From positions 2,852,001 to 2,916,000 of the forward strand of contig NZ_JBEXAC010000001.1 of assembly GCF_040567655.1 (NCBI RefSeq): a stretch of DNA of 64,000 bases. Direction: 5' to 3'. Positions 24,763 to 34,322 of this stretch are shown here, in pieces. The first letter of the stretch is position 1, and each line of letters opens with the position of its first letter. Below the pieces are notes generated by a model. That model ran no database searches. It worked only from the letters and a program-made list of their open reading frames with translations, and was not told the DNA's origin. A program made the translations under genes and the position numbers. The DNA is from Chitinophaga sp. H8 (GTDB lineage: Bacteria > Bacteroidota > Bacteroidia > Chitinophagales > Chitinophagaceae).

Positions 24763-25347
24763 ATGGACCTGATCACTAAGATAAACAATACTATACAGGA
24801 AAGCATTGCTGTAAAGCAGGCGATCTGCCAGGATGAAACATTGCTCAATACCATACAGGCCGTAGCGATGGCTATTACCAACAGCCTGAAGGCAGACCAT
24901 AAAGTGCTCTTTTGCGGCAATGGCGGCAGCGCGGCTGATGCACAACACCTGGCAGCAGAATTTTCCGGCCGGTTTTATAAAGACCGGGAACCACTATACG
25001 CAGAAGCATTACATTGCAATACCTCCTATCTTACTGCCGTAGGAAACGACTATGGCTATGATCAGGTATATTCCCGCATTTTAAGAGGCATAGGCAAACC
25101 CGGTGATGTACTGGTGGGTATTTCTACTTCCGGCAATTCTGTCAACATCCTGGAAGGAATGAAAGTGGCTAAAGACAAAGGCATGATTGTCGTAAGTATG
25201 ACAGGCAGCTCCGGAGGAAAAATGAAAGCAGGCAGTGACTTCCTGATCAATGTCCCCTCCCAGGATACTCCCCGCATCCAGGAAGCGCATATTACTATCG
25301 GACATATCATCTGCGAAATTGTAGAAACAAATCTCTTTGGCGCATGA
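24763..25347 (+). CDS. gmhA: Phosphoheptose isomerase
   Basis: A 194-residue SIS-domain isomerase that turns sedoheptulose 7-phosphate into D-glycero-D-manno-heptose 7-phosphate, the first step of the pathway. The phosphosugar-binding motifs are FCGNGGSAADAQHLAAEFSG and GISTSGNSVNILEGM, with SMTGSSGGKM later; the C-terminal PRIQEAHITIGHIICE carries the His and Gln/Glu residues typical of GmhA. Length is normal. The stop overlaps the next start (ATGA at 25344-25347), so the two proteins are translationally coupled. Confidence 0.94.
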   Translation: MDLITKINNTIQESIAVKQAICQDETLLNTIQAVAMAITNSLKADHKVLFCGNGGSAADAQHLAAEFSGRFYKDREPLYAEALHCNTSYLTAVGNDYGYDQVYSRILRGIGKPGDVLVGISTSGNSVNILEGMKVAKDKGMIVVSMTGSSGGKMKAGSDFLINVPSQDTPRIQEAHITIGHIICEIVETNLFGA

Positions 25348-26567
25348 TCCGGGAATGTATCGTACTGGCAGGTGGCCTGGGTACACGCCTGCGCAGCGTA
25401 GTGGCCGATAAACCCAAATGCATGGCTCCCGTACACGGGCGGCCTTTTTTATTTTATCTCCTGCATTACCTCCACAAACAAGGTATTACCCATGCCGTAC
25501 TGTCCCTGGGCTATAAATCAGAACAGGTGATAGACTGGTGCAATCATACCCCACTCCCGTTACGTGTGTCCTTTGCCGTAGAGCCCGAACCACTGGGTAC
25601 AGGCGGGGCTATCCTGCATGCTTTGCCATTCCTGGAAAATGATGCGCATTTTATTGTAAACGGAGATACTTTTTTCAACGTTTCCCTGCCGGCATTCTAT
25701 GCATTTCACAAAGACCAGCAGGCGGCATTATCCCTGGCGCTAAAGCCTATGCAGCAGTTTGAACGGTATGGCAGTATTGCTACCAACGCTGCCCAGCAGA
25801 TCATCGCTTTCCGCGAGAAACAATACTGTGAAACCGGACTGATCAACGGAGGGGTATATCTTACTACCGCTACCTACCTGAAAAGCCTCAGGCTGCCCCA
25901 AAAGTTTTCTTTTGAGCAGGCTGTACTGGAAACACAGGCTACTTCCCGACAACTATATGGCTTTACCAGCCCTGCCTATTTCATTGATATCGGCATTCCG
26001 GCTGATTATGAACAGGCACAGCAGGACCTGCCATTGCGAACAGCCAGTACCTTGTTCCTCGACCGGGATGGGGTGATCAATGAAGAAATCCCGCAATCCT
26101 ATGTGCTGCATACCGGAATGTTCCGCTTCAATGAAGGAGTACTGCCGGCACTGGCCCTGCTGACAAAACAATTTTCCCGTATCCTGGTGGTCACCAACCA
26201 GCGTTGTATTGGCAAAGGCATGCTTACCACTGCCGGATTACAGGAGATCCACCAACATATGCTGGATGAAATTGCACTCCACAACGGCCGTATTGATAAA
26301 ATCTATTTTTGCCCCGAAGTGGAAAGCAATCATCCTTGCCGTAAGCCCAACAATGGGATGGCACTCCAGGCGCAACAGGATTATCCGGAGATCGACTTTT
26401 CACAGGCGATCATGGTGGGTAATACCCTGAGCGACATGCAGTTTGGCAGGAATATGGGTATGACTACCGTATTCATCCCTTCCACCCTGCCAGATACGCC
26501 ATTCCCCCATCCCCTGATTGATGCGCGGTATGCCGGTCTGTGGGAGTTTGCACAGGCAATACAATAA
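25344..26567 (+). CDS. hddC-gmhB: Fused HddC guanylyltransferase / GmhB heptose-bisphosphate phosphatase
   Basis: A 407-residue fusion. Residues 1 to about 230 are a nucleotidyltransferase (AGGLGTRLRSVVADKPKCMAP, then NGDTFFNV) that would make GDP-heptose from heptose 1-phosphate. Residues from about 235 form a HAD phosphatase of GmhB type: FLDRDGVINEE gives the nucleophile Asp, TNQRCIGKG motif II and CRKPNNGM motif III. The Zn-loop is altered (FCPEVESNHPCRKP, lacking the usual CPH and C-x-C), and motif IV reads VGNTLSDM instead of VGDS-x-x-D. Together with HddA and GmhA this completes the GDP-D-glycero-alpha-D-manno-heptose route. Confidence 0.9.
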   Translation: MIRECIVLAGGLGTRLRSVVADKPKCMAPVHGRPFLFYLLHYLHKQGITHAVLSLGYKSEQVIDWCNHTPLPLRVSFAVEPEPLGTGGAILHALPFLENDAHFIVNGDTFFNVSLPAFYAFHKDQQAALSLALKPMQQFERYGSIATNAAQQIIAFREKQYCETGLINGGVYLTTATYLKSLRLPQKFSFEQAVLETQATSRQLYGFTSPAYFIDIGIPADYEQAQQDLPLRTASTLFLDRDGVINEEIPQSYVLHTGMFRFNEGVLPALALLTKQFSRILVVTNQRCIGKGMLTTAGLQEIHQHMLDEIALHNGRIDKIYFCPEVESNHPCRKPNNGMALQAQQDYPEIDFSQAIMVGNTLSDMQFGRNMGMTTVFIPSTLPDTPFPHPLIDARYAGLWEFAQAIQ

Positions 26568-26594
26568 TTTCACTACTCAAACCGTAATATTGAT

Positions 26595-27578
26595 ATGGTA
26601 AAAAACATATTCCTGCTACTATTACTGGTTATTTCAGGCTCCTGCCTGCAGGCGCAACGCTTAAATCCTGCAGGGTATGCCCAATTACAGCAACAGCAGG
26701 ACTCCCTTCAATACCTGAGCCAGCAAACTTTTGGCGGAAAAGATGAAGATACCCGGCAAAAAGCATGCGACCGGCTGATACCTGCGCTGGTACATGCCCT
26801 GAAAACGCCATATTCCTTCTATTTCCCATTCGACTCCCTCAAAACAGTGTCTACCCAGTATCCCAAAGACAGTACCTTCCGCATTTTTACCTGGGCGCTG
26901 GAAAAAGACAATGGTTTTTACCGCCATTATGGGGCTATTCAAATGAATACCAAAGACGGACAACTGAAACTGTTCCCCCTCTTCGACAATTCAGACTATG
27001 CCGCCAATGTGGATACAGTAGGTGATAACAAAGCCTGGTTCGGCTGCCTGTATTACAATATCAGTCAGCAACACTTCTTTAACCAGGAATATTATACCCT
27101 CTTCGGATGGGATGCCAATAACCTGCGCAGTCAGAAGAAAATAATGGAAATGCTCCGCTTTAAAAACGGACGGCCCATATTTGGTGGCCCGTTTTTCAGC
27201 TTTGCAGAAGATAGTGTTCCTAAACGCACCCAAAACAGATTTATCATAGAGTATAAAAAGGATGCTTCCGCTACGCTTAACTACAATGCAGAAATGGATA
27301 TGGTGGTATATGACCACCTGATTTCACAAACGGATGAACCTGGTAAAAAATACACCTACGTGCCCGATATGGACTATGAAGGATTTAAATGGAAAGCCGG
27401 TAAATGGGTACACGTAAACAAAGTATTCAATGATGCTTTGCCCCAGGGAAAAGTACCGGTACAGCAACCTCTGGATCAGCGCAAGAAGAATATCATGCAC
27501 CCGCAAACAGAAGAAGATATGGAGGCTGAGAAAAAAGCCAAACAGGAACAGCAAAAAGCGGCCAGAAAAAAAGGTTAA
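26595..27578 (+). CDS. Secreted protein of unknown function
   Basis: A 327-residue protein with a signal peptide (hydrophobic core, then GSCLQAQ; a Cys at about residue 17 makes a lipoprotein possible). The body contains a repeated beta-strand-like pattern with many aromatic residues (YYTLFGWDANNLRSQKKIM, FGGPFFSFAEDSVPKRTQNRF) and the C-terminus is a charged coiled coil rich in Lys, Glu and Gln. I recall proteins of this kind only as Bacteroidetes hypotheticals. It is the last gene of the envelope operon and is followed by a terminator. Confidence 0.7.
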   Translation: MVKNIFLLLLLVISGSCLQAQRLNPAGYAQLQQQQDSLQYLSQQTFGGKDEDTRQKACDRLIPALVHALKTPYSFYFPFDSLKTVSTQYPKDSTFRIFTWALEKDNGFYRHYGAIQMNTKDGQLKLFPLFDNSDYAANVDTVGDNKAWFGCLYYNISQQHFFNQEYYTLFGWDANNLRSQKKIMEMLRFKNGRPIFGGPFFSFAEDSVPKRTQNRFIIEYKKDASATLNYNAEMDMVVYDHLISQTDEPGKKYTYVPDMDYEGFKWKAGKWVHVNKVFNDALPQGKVPVQQPLDQRKKNIMHPQTEEDMEAEKKAKQEQQKAARKKG

Positions 27579-27599
27579 ACCTTCACTGCTATTATACGA

Positions 27600-27638
27600 A
27601 ACGAGGCTGCTCCCCTTCAGGAACAGCCTCGTTCTTTT
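27600..27638 (+). terminator. Terminator of the envelope operon
   Basis: A 10-bp stem AACGAGGCTG / CAGCCTCGTT around a short imperfect loop is followed by CTTTTTAA, 22 bp after the last gene. Confidence 0.82.
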
Positions 27639-27702
27639 TAACCTGCTTTGCCTGCTACTGCATACGCAGGTGGATTAATATCCTTCCGGGTGTCTGGTAC
27701 TG

Positions 27703-30243
27703 TTAAAACAGTTCACCCTGTATTTGTCCTTCTTCTTCATCAGGCCCTTCTTCTTCCGACAGCAACTCTGCGCTGATCAGATCATCACCGGCAATACGGG
27801 TACCTACCGTTTTCCAGCCGGTTACTTCCACAAACTCAGAGAGTGTTACCTCTTCTTCTTCCGGATCACGTTTCTTTCCTGATTTCAGCAATATTACCGG
27901 GTTGGAATGCGTAGTAATCATTTCCAGGTAATTGCCCTTGCCTTCTTTGATAAACAGGAACTTGTTGTTCAATGTCTGCGTTTCTATCTTGAAACGTTTT
28001 ACATTGTATTGTTTCTTATCATCATCAAAATAAATGGCTGATACGATCTTGTCCGGGTTGAACTTTTCGATGTATATCACATCATCCGGCTCATAACGGT
28101 TGGTCAGCTCAAAACTGGTGAGTTCATAAGTACCGTTCTTATACGCTACAAAGATCTTATCTTCTCCATCAAAACTACCAATATATACGCCCCGTTCATC
28201 TGTATTCAAACGCCCGATCGCATCATCATACCATATTTTCTGTCCGGATAAGGTAGAGATGCCTTTTTCCTTGAATTTCACACTACGGATAGGATACTTG
28301 GTAACCTGGTTACCCATGGAGTTACGTCCCTTGATCGCAATGGTTTCAAAAAACAGGTCAAATTCCTTATTACGTGCAGAGCAGTTAGGACTCAGCTTAA
28401 GGGTCACTACCTCCGCCTCTCCGTTAGGGTTGGCAGAAAAATAATGCACCTTGGAGTTCTTTTCGCCTTTGTTTGCCAGATCATACTCTTTATCACGGGT
28501 AATACCGGTAACGTTAAAACGTTTTGCATAGCTCACCCCTGTTTTACCATCTACATAGATCATATTGTAGGTAGTACGTTCATCATTCTTGCGGAATACG
28601 TCTACATGGATGATGTCTTTTCCTACAAAGGTCTTATCCGCTACTTTCGTTACCAGCATTTTACCGTCCCTGCGGAAAACGATGATGTTGTCCAGGTCGG
28701 AACATTCTGCGATAAACTCATCCTTCTTGAGAGAAGTACCAATGAAACCGTCTGCACGGTTTACATAGATCTTGGTATTGGCGATAGCCACCTGCTGTAC
28801 CTGTATGGTATCAAAGGCTTTCAGTTCTGTTTTCCTTTCTCGGCCTTTACCATATTTCTTCAGCAAACCTTCATAGTAGCTCACTGTAAAATCTACCAGA
28901 TTAGCCAGGTCATGTTTTACCTGCTTGATATCGCCTTCTATTCCTTTGATCTGTTCATTCAGTTCATTAATGTCCAGGCGGTAAATGCGGCGAACAGGCT
29001 TTTCTGTCAGCTTTACAATATCTTCTTTGGTGATCTCCCGCTTCAGCAGTTTTTTATAAGGATTAAAGCCCTTATCAATAGCCGCCAATACGGTATCCCA
29101 ATCTTTATGTTTTTGTTCTAATTCCTTATAGATCTGCTTTTCAAAGAAGATCTTTTCCAGGGAAGTATAATGCCATTTTTCGTCCAGCTCTGCCAGCCTG
29201 ATTTCCAGTTCTTTTTTCAGCAGTTCCCGTGTAAAATCAGTAGCATATTTCAGCAGTTCAGACACGGTGAGGAAATGCGGTTTATCTTCCACGATCACAC
29301 AGGCATTGGGTGAGATGGAGATTTCGCAATCAGTAAATGCATACAAGGCATCGATGGTAATATCCGGCGAAATACCCGGCGCCAGCTGTACCTCTATTTC
29401 TACTTCGCTGGCAGTGTTATCTACCACCTTCTTGATCTTGATCTTACTATTGTCGTTGGCTTTAACAATAGATTCCATCAATTGGGTAGTGGTAACACCA
29501 TAAGGCACATCCTTAATCAACAGGGTTTTCTTATCCTTCTCTTCAATATGTGCACGTACCCTTACTTTACCACCCCGCTTGCCATCATTATAGTTGGCAG
29601 CATCTATCATACCACCGGTAGCAAAATCGGGGAACAGTTCAAACTTTTTACCACGGAGGTATTTGATAGATGCCTCTATCAGCTCGCAAAAGTTGTGTGG
29701 TAATATTTTGGTAGAAAGGCCTACAGCAATACCTTCCGCTCCCTGTGCCAGCAGCAGGGGGAACTTCATCGGCAATGAAAGGGGTTCGTTCTTACGGCCA
29801 TCATAGCTCAGTTGCCAGCGGGTAGTTTTTGCGTTGAAGGCTACATCCAGTGCAAATTTAGATAGGCGGGCCTCAATATACCTGGCTGCTGCCGCATCAT
29901 CACCGGTTCTTACATCCCCCCAGTTACCCTGGGTTTCTATCAGCAGGTCTTTCTGTCCCAGGTTTACAATAGCATCGCTGATAGAAGCATCCCCATGGGG
30001 GTGATACTGCATCGTTTGCCCGATCACGTTAGCCACCTTATTAAAGCGGCCATCGTCCATTTCTTTCATGGCATGCATGATACGCCGTTGTACCGGTTTC
30101 AGGCCATCTTCCACACCAGGTACCGCACGCTCCAGGATCACATAAGAGGCGTAATCCAGGAACCAGCTTTCATACATACCACCCACATGGATGACATTGT
30201 GCAGCGATTCGTCTGGTGGGAGGGCATTTTCGTTATCACTCAT
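27703..30243 (-). CDS. parC: DNA topoisomerase IV subunit A
   Basis: An 846-residue type IIA topoisomerase A subunit. The N-terminus has VPGVEDGLKPVQRRI, YHPHGDASISDAIV and the active-site AAAARYIEARLS with Tyr122, which makes the DNA-phosphotyrosyl link. It is shorter than typical GyrA, its C-terminal beta-pinwheel region lacks a clear GyrA box, and it is linked to a GyrB-like gene; ParC is therefore preferred over GyrA. The acidic C-terminus (EEEGPDEEEGQIQ) is unusual but of unknown meaning. It is probably co-transcribed with the upstream cupin gene on the minus strand. Confidence 0.9.
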   Translation of the reverse strand: MSDNENALPPDESLHNVIHVGGMYESWFLDYASYVILERAVPGVEDGLKPVQRRIMHAMKEMDDGRFNKVANVIGQTMQYHPHGDASISDAIVNLGQKDLLIETQGNWGDVRTGDDAAAARYIEARLSKFALDVAFNAKTTRWQLSYDGRKNEPLSLPMKFPLLLAQGAEGIAVGLSTKILPHNFCELIEASIKYLRGKKFELFPDFATGGMIDAANYNDGKRGGKVRVRAHIEEKDKKTLLIKDVPYGVTTTQLMESIVKANDNSKIKIKKVVDNTASEVEIEVQLAPGISPDITIDALYAFTDCEISISPNACVIVEDKPHFLTVSELLKYATDFTRELLKKELEIRLAELDEKWHYTSLEKIFFEKQIYKELEQKHKDWDTVLAAIDKGFNPYKKLLKREITKEDIVKLTEKPVRRIYRLDINELNEQIKGIEGDIKQVKHDLANLVDFTVSYYEGLLKKYGKGRERKTELKAFDTIQVQQVAIANTKIYVNRADGFIGTSLKKDEFIAECSDLDNIIVFRRDGKMLVTKVADKTFVGKDIIHVDVFRKNDERTTYNMIYVDGKTGVSYAKRFNVTGITRDKEYDLANKGEKNSKVHYFSANPNGEAEVVTLKLSPNCSARNKEFDLFFETIAIKGRNSMGNQVTKYPIRSVKFKEKGISTLSGQKIWYDDAIGRLNTDERGVYIGSFDGEDKIFVAYKNGTYELTSFELTNRYEPDDVIYIEKFNPDKIVSAIYFDDDKKQYNVKRFKIETQTLNNKFLFIKEGKGNYLEMITTHSNPVILLKSGKKRDPEEEEVTLSEFVEVTGWKTVGTRIAGDDLISAELLSEEEGPDEEEGQIQGELF

Positions 30244-30249
30244 ATTTCT

Positions 30250-30286
30250 TTAGCTGTTAGCTGTTAGTATTTAGCTTATCTAAGCG
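30250..30286. repeat. TTAGCT-rich short repeat upstream of parC
   Basis: TTAGCTG recurs here (TTAGCTGTTAGCTGTTAG, then TTTAGCT), the same heptamer family as at 39714-39875 and 57611-57718. It ends 7 bp before the parC start and would lie in its leader RNA. Confidence 0.6.
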
Positions 30287-30312
30287 TATTATTTTCTGGT
30301 ATTCATGTGTTG

Positions 30313-30717
30313 CTACGGTTTGCTAACCAGTGTTTTTTCAAAGTCTTCCCGCCATACCCGGATGGAATCCTTTTGCACATCTTCCAGAGAGTTCAATTCA
30401 ATAAAAGAGCAATCCGTGACAGCGATCAGCTGGTGCCATACATTAATAGGCGTTTCCACCCTTGCCGGCGCTTCTACCTGAACTGTTTCTATTTTACTTC
30501 CTCCCAGCGGACACCAGTGAATGGTAGCCTTACCGCTGATCAGGTATAATATTTCCGGGTTTTTACTGGCGCTTACTCCTTCATGATAATGCTGTCCGCT
30601 GCTACTACCAGCATGCCGGTAGCAAAGTGTAAATTCACCGGTTCTATCGGAAGACCACAAATAATTGCTACCTCTGTCGTCTGCTCCACAAAGTTGTAAT
30701 GGCGTTATCTTTATCAT
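30313..30717 (-). CDS. Small cupin-domain protein
   Basis: A 134-residue single-domain cupin. The metal-site pattern reads GQHYHEGVSASKNPEILYLI for motif 1 (two His and a Glu) and PINVWHQLIAVTDC for motif 2 (a His). The protein may bind a metal or a small sugar-like ligand; no substrate can be inferred. It lies between a DUF1835 gene (64 bp upstream) and parC (69 bp downstream) in the leftward operon, where its link to topoisomerase IV is not understood. Confidence 0.78.
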   Translation of the reverse strand: MIKITPLQLCGADDRGSNYLWSSDRTGEFTLCYRHAGSSSGQHYHEGVSASKNPEILYLISGKATIHWCPLGGSKIETVQVEAPARVETPINVWHQLIAVTDCSFIELNSLEDVQKDSIRVWREDFEKTLVSKP

Positions 30718-30781
30718 CTGAACATTTACTTTTAACGGTTATTGATCTGTTTGGCTATCGTTCCTCCTGCGTATGCAGGCA

Positions 30782-31666
30782 TTATGCCTCCGGTTCACTA
30801 TGCTCTGCTGCTATTGCTGGTCCGCCAGGTAATTTCACTTCAAAATCCCGGATGGTTTTCAGCTCTCCTTTGCTTTCCAGCTGTTCTGCTTTGATCAGTT
30901 CTTTGATACGCCAGCCCAGGAACTGGTCCATTACGGGGTATTTGAATTTGCCGGTCACCTGCCCTACTACCTTATGCGCTTTCTGGAACTCTTTACTGCT
31001 TTGCTGCAGCAGTTCCTTATCATAATATGCTGCCGGCTCTCCTTTTATTTTCTTCCCTCCTTCCAGCAACCGGAGTCCTGCATTTTCGTTCATCATCTTT
31101 TGCCACTCCTCGCCGTCCAGTTCAAACTCCGCCAGGGATACTGCTCTGGCCAGTTTCTTTGCCTTCAGAAATTCTTTAGGCAGGATCTGGTGCAGGTGAG
31201 TAGGATAAAACACCGCGCCTTTTTCATTCAGGAAGGGTAAGTTATTCAGGTAGATGATATGTATCCTTCCGGAAAAATCATACAGCTGGCTTACCAGCCA
31301 GTAGTATCCGCATACATCTCTGGCATTTTGTCCTGCCCATATCCATATTTCCAATTCGGGATCTTCTTTCAGCTGTGCCTTTAACTGTGCTAAACGTTCC
31401 GTATCACCGGGGGCTTCCGGGGTAATTTCCCCTTCCGCAGGTACTTCCCCGTTTTCTGCTACCGGTACCGGTTGTACACCAGCCAGCTGCTGCCACCACA
31501 GTTTCCTGTTGGCAAGTCCTTCTTTCGTATCCAGGATAAACAACGGTCCCACCGACAAGTCGTCTTCAAAGCACAGGATCTCTCCTTTCATGCTTTCATC
31601 CATCTCGAATGCTGCTGCCAGCACCGGTACGGACACCTGACCAAATACGATATGATTTAAACTCAT
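30782..31666 (-). CDS. DUF1835 domain protein
   Basis: A 294-residue soluble protein. The N-terminus has the DUF1835 features, GQVSVPVLAAAFEMDE then ILCFEDDLSVGPLF and later EIWIWAGQNARDVCGYYWLV; the C-terminal part corresponds to the DUF3658-type helical domain. A Pro/Glu-rich insert (about residues 68-90, VPVAENGEVPAEGEITPEAP) interrupts the first domain. The function of the family is unknown. It stands 54 bp after parE and 64 bp before the cupin gene. Confidence 0.82.
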   Translation of the reverse strand: MSLNHIVFGQVSVPVLAAAFEMDESMKGEILCFEDDLSVGPLFILDTKEGLANRKLWWQQLAGVQPVPVAENGEVPAEGEITPEAPGDTERLAQLKAQLKEDPELEIWIWAGQNARDVCGYYWLVSQLYDFSGRIHIIYLNNLPFLNEKGAVFYPTHLHQILPKEFLKAKKLARAVSLAEFELDGEEWQKMMNENAGLRLLEGGKKIKGEPAAYYDKELLQQSSKEFQKAHKVVGQVTGKFKYPVMDQFLGWRIKELIKAEQLESKGELKTIRDFEVKLPGGPAIAAEHSEPEA

Positions 31667-31720
31667 TTAATACAGTTATAGATGATTGCCTGCCATCCGC
31701 TGTCAGCGATGGTACTGCCG

Positions 31721-33628
31721 TTATTCTTCGATCAGATCTTTTTCATACCGCAGGTTGCTGATAATAAACTCCTGCCGCGTCATGGTATTTTTGCCCATAT
31801 AATATTCCAGCAACTTCTGAATATGAATGTCTTTGGATAAAATGATAGGGTCAATACGCATGCTTTCCCCAATAAACTGGCCAAACTCTCCGGGAGAAAT
31901 TTCGCCCAACCCTTTAAAGCGGGTAATCTCCGGCTTATTGCCCAGCTTCTTCACCGCTTTCAGCTTCTCTTCCTCACTATAGCAATAAATGGTTTGCTGT
32001 TTATTACGCACCCGGAACAACGGTGTCTGTAAAATATATACGTGACCGTTTTTCACCAGGTCAGGGAAAAACTGTAAAAAGAAGGTGAGGATCAATAAAC
32101 GGATATGCATACCATCCACATCCGCATCGGTTGCTACCACGATATTGGAATACCGTAATCCCTCCAGCCCTTCTTCAATATTGAGGGCATGCTGCAGAAG
32201 GTTGAACTCTTCGTTTTCGTATACAATTTTCTTGGTCAGCCCAAAGCTGTTCAGTGGTTTACCACGCAGGCTGAATACCGCCTGGGTTTCCACATTACGC
32301 GATTTGGTGATAGAACCACTCGCAGAGTCTCCCTCTGTAATGAAGATGGTCGTTTCCAGTTTCTTTGCTTCCTGTTCTACCTTATCTTTCCCGGTCAGCT
32401 CATCATTCAGGTGAATGCGGCAATCCCGCAGTTTCTTATTATGCAGATTGGCTTTTTTCGCTCTCTCATTCGCCAGCTTCTTGATTCCCGCCAGCTCTTT
32501 ACGTTCCCGTTCGCTCTGCTCGATCCTTTTCTTCAGCGCATCTGCAATGGCCGGGTTCTTATGCAGGTAATCATCCAGGTGTTTAGACAGGAAGTCCAGT
32601 ACAAACGCTTTTACAGAAGGACCACCATCATGTACTACCAGAGAGCCCAGCTTGGTTTTAGTCTGGGACTCAAACACCGGCTCCTGTACGCGAACAGAAA
32701 TCGCCGCGCAGATAGAAGCCCTGATATCTGTAGCATCATAATCCTTCTTGTAAAAATCGCGGATAGTTTTTACGTACGCCTCCCGGAAAGCAGCCAGGTG
32801 AGTACCTCCCTGGGTGGTATGCTGGCCGTTTACAAAGGAATAATATTCTTCTCCGTATTGATTTTCATGGGTAATAGCCACCTCTATATCATCCCCTTTC
32901 AGGTGAATGATGGGATAACGCAGGTCTTCCTCATTGGTTTTACGCTGCAACAAATCCAGCAAACCATTTTTGGAGAGATATTTTTTGCCATTGAAGACCA
33001 CGGTTAATCCCGCGTTCAGGAAACAATAATTCCAGATCTGGTTTTCCAGGAATTCGGGGATATACCGGTAATTTTTAAATACGGTATCATCCGGTACGAA
33101 GGTAACCAGGGTACCATTCGCTTCATTGGTAGCTGTTTCTTTATGTTCTTTTACCAGTACCCCTCTTTCGAACTCCGCCACCTTCATCTTACCTTCCCGC
33201 ACAGACTGCACCTTGAAATAGCTGGATAATGCGTTGACCGCTTTGGTACCCACCCCGTTCAGTCCTACTGATTTCTGAAAGGCTTTGCTATCATATTTTG
33301 CACCGGTATTTATTTTACTCACCACATCTACCACTTTCCCCAACGGGATACCACGGCCATAATCACGGATGGTAACACTATGCTCTGTAACCTTGATATC
33401 CACCTGCTTACCAAATCCCATGGTATGCTCATCGATACAGTTGTCTGTTACCTCTTTCAGCAAAATGTAAATACCATCATCCATACTGGACCCATCTCCC
33501 AGTTTACCAATATACATTCCCGGACGCAGGCGGATATGTTCCCGCCAGTCCAGCGAACGAATAGAGTCTTCGGTATAGGCGGCAAAAAGGTCCTTATTAT
33601 CTTTATCCGTTTTGTCAGTATTTGCCAT
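31721..33628 (-). CDS. parE: DNA topoisomerase IV subunit B
   Basis: A 635-residue GHKL ATPase/Toprim protein. ATP-site motifs are [10 protein letters not shown] (Asn/Glu), DYGRGIPLG and [14 protein letters not shown]; the Toprim domain shows [12 protein letters not shown] and [14 protein letters not shown], whose acidic residues bind Mg. It ends shortly after the Toprim and C-terminal [13 protein letters not shown] region, without the long insert seen in many GyrB proteins. It is the first gene of the leftward parE-DUF1835-cupin-parC unit. Together with ParC it decatenates replicated chromosomes. Confidence 0.92.
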   Translation of the reverse strand: MANTDKTDKDNKDLFAAYTEDSIRSLDWREHIRLRPGMYIGKLGDGSSMDDGIYILLKEVTDNCIDEHTMGFGKQVDIKVTEHSVTIRDYGRGIPLGKVVDVVSKINTGAKYDSKAFQKSVGLNGVGTKAVNALSSYFKVQSVREGKMKVAEFERGVLVKEHKETATNEANGTLVTFVPDDTVFKNYRYIPEFLENQIWNYCFLNAGLTVVFNGKKYLSKNGLLDLLQRKTNEEDLRYPIIHLKGDDIEVAITHENQYGEEYYSFVNGQHTTQGGTHLAAFREAYVKTIRDFYKKDYDATDIRASICAAISVRVQEPVFESQTKTKLGSLVVHDGGPSVKAFVLDFLSKHLDDYLHKNPAIADALKKRIEQSERERKELAGIKKLANERAKKANLHNKKLRDCRIHLNDELTGKDKVEQEAKKLETTIFITEGDSASGSITKSRNVETQAVFSLRGKPLNSFGLTKKIVYENEEFNLLQHALNIEEGLEGLRYSNIVVATDADVDGMHIRLLILTFFLQFFPDLVKNGHVYILQTPLFRVRNKQQTIYCYSEEEKLKAVKKLGNKPEITRFKGLGEISPGEFGQFIGESMRIDPIILSKDIHIQKLLEYYMGKNTMTRQEFIISNLRYEKDLIEE

Positions 33629-33681
33629 AATCTATATTATACAACAATTTACAAGTCTCTGTTTTCCCATTATTTGACTAA

Positions 33682-33689
33682 CAAACTTA
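33682..33689 (-). promoter_or_regulatory. Candidate -7 promoter box for parE
   Basis: The minus strand reads TAAGTTTG, an exact match to TAnnTTTG, about 55 bp before the start codon. Just upstream, CAGCAACATTTGCTG forms an imperfect inverted repeat that might be an operator. No -33 box was recognised. Confidence 0.4.
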
Positions 33690-34006
33690 GTGAACACCAG
33701 CAACATTTGCTGCGGGTACTAAATCTTTTAGCAAAATCAGATTGCTGGCAAAAATAAAGGATTCAGGGAATCATCCCAAGTAGAAGTTATGCACTATGCT
33801 TATTTTCCTGTAAATCAATAAATTAACATACTCATTTTGGAGCATCTTTTCCCGTTTAAGCCGTATTTAAGCCAATACAGGAACGAAATACAAAGGATAA
33901 CATTGTTTTAGGTGCAAAAAAATTTTTATTCAACTTATACTTTATATTAATAAAACATCTATATTTACATACATTCGTATTCACACAACGCAAACCTATC
34001 CTAACT
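33690..34006. other. Intergenic region upstream of small ORFs
   Basis: About 320 bp of AT-rich DNA between the divergent parE and the first small ORF. Apart from the CAGCAA/TTGCTG inverted repeat near 33703 and a -7-like TATATTTA near 33961, I see no gene or structure. Confidence 0.4.
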
Positions 34007-34156
34007 ATGAAAACGCTATGCCTTATCCTCTTGTTATGCATATTTGCCGCAGCACTAATACTCACTTATGTCGTTAAAAAAGAGCAACAGTCGAATATTG
34101 GAAATAAATTCCTGAAACTCATCCGGAAATTTGATTCCTGGCAGATGATGCGTTAA
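34007..34156 (+). CDS. Candidate 49-residue single-pass membrane protein
   Basis: An ATG-started frame coding MKTLCLILLLCIFAAALILT, one membrane helix, then a basic Lys/Arg-rich tail ending in MMR. Too short for routine gene finders. A second frame 50 bp downstream has the same build, and its sequence past an in-frame stop also ends in MMR, suggesting a duplicated small gene. No good ribosome site is expected in this phylum, so support comes from the duplication and topology only. Confidence 0.45.
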   Translation: MKTLCLILLLCIFAAALILTYVVKKEQQSNIGNKFLKLIRKFDSWQMMR

Positions 34157-34205
34157 CATAAAATCCGAGATCACACTTATTCTAACCTTATAATCCCTAT
34201 ACCCT

Positions 34206-34322
34206 ATGAAAACCGGTTTATTATTTAAACTTGCCTGTTTGCTTATTGCCTCAATGGTATTATCTGCACATTTATTACGCCAGTACCTGGGCAAAGTGCG
34301 TGTTAAACGCAGTGCCGCCTGA
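34206..34322 (+). CDS. Candidate 38-residue membrane protein, possibly truncated
   Basis: Starts MKTGLLFKLACLLIASMVL, one membrane helix, followed by a basic tail (YLGKVRVKRSAA) and TGA at 34320-34322. Reading on in the same frame gives seven more codons ending in Met-Met-Arg-stop (34344-34346), the same C-terminus as the upstream small protein. The frame thus looks like a paralogue shortened by a stop codon. A terminator hairpin follows 44 bp after the stop. Confidence 0.4.
   Translation: MKTGLLFKLACLLIASMVLSAHLLRQYLGKVRVKRSAA

Noticed and set aside
28444..29121. Long rightward frames opposite parC and other leftward genes
   Set aside because: They are antisense shadows of well-recognised genes, with no domain of their own.
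27703..30243. Gyrase subunit A rather than topoisomerase IV subunit A
   Set aside because: The length and the linkage to a ParE-like B subunit with a short C-terminus favour ParC; not fully certain without a tree.
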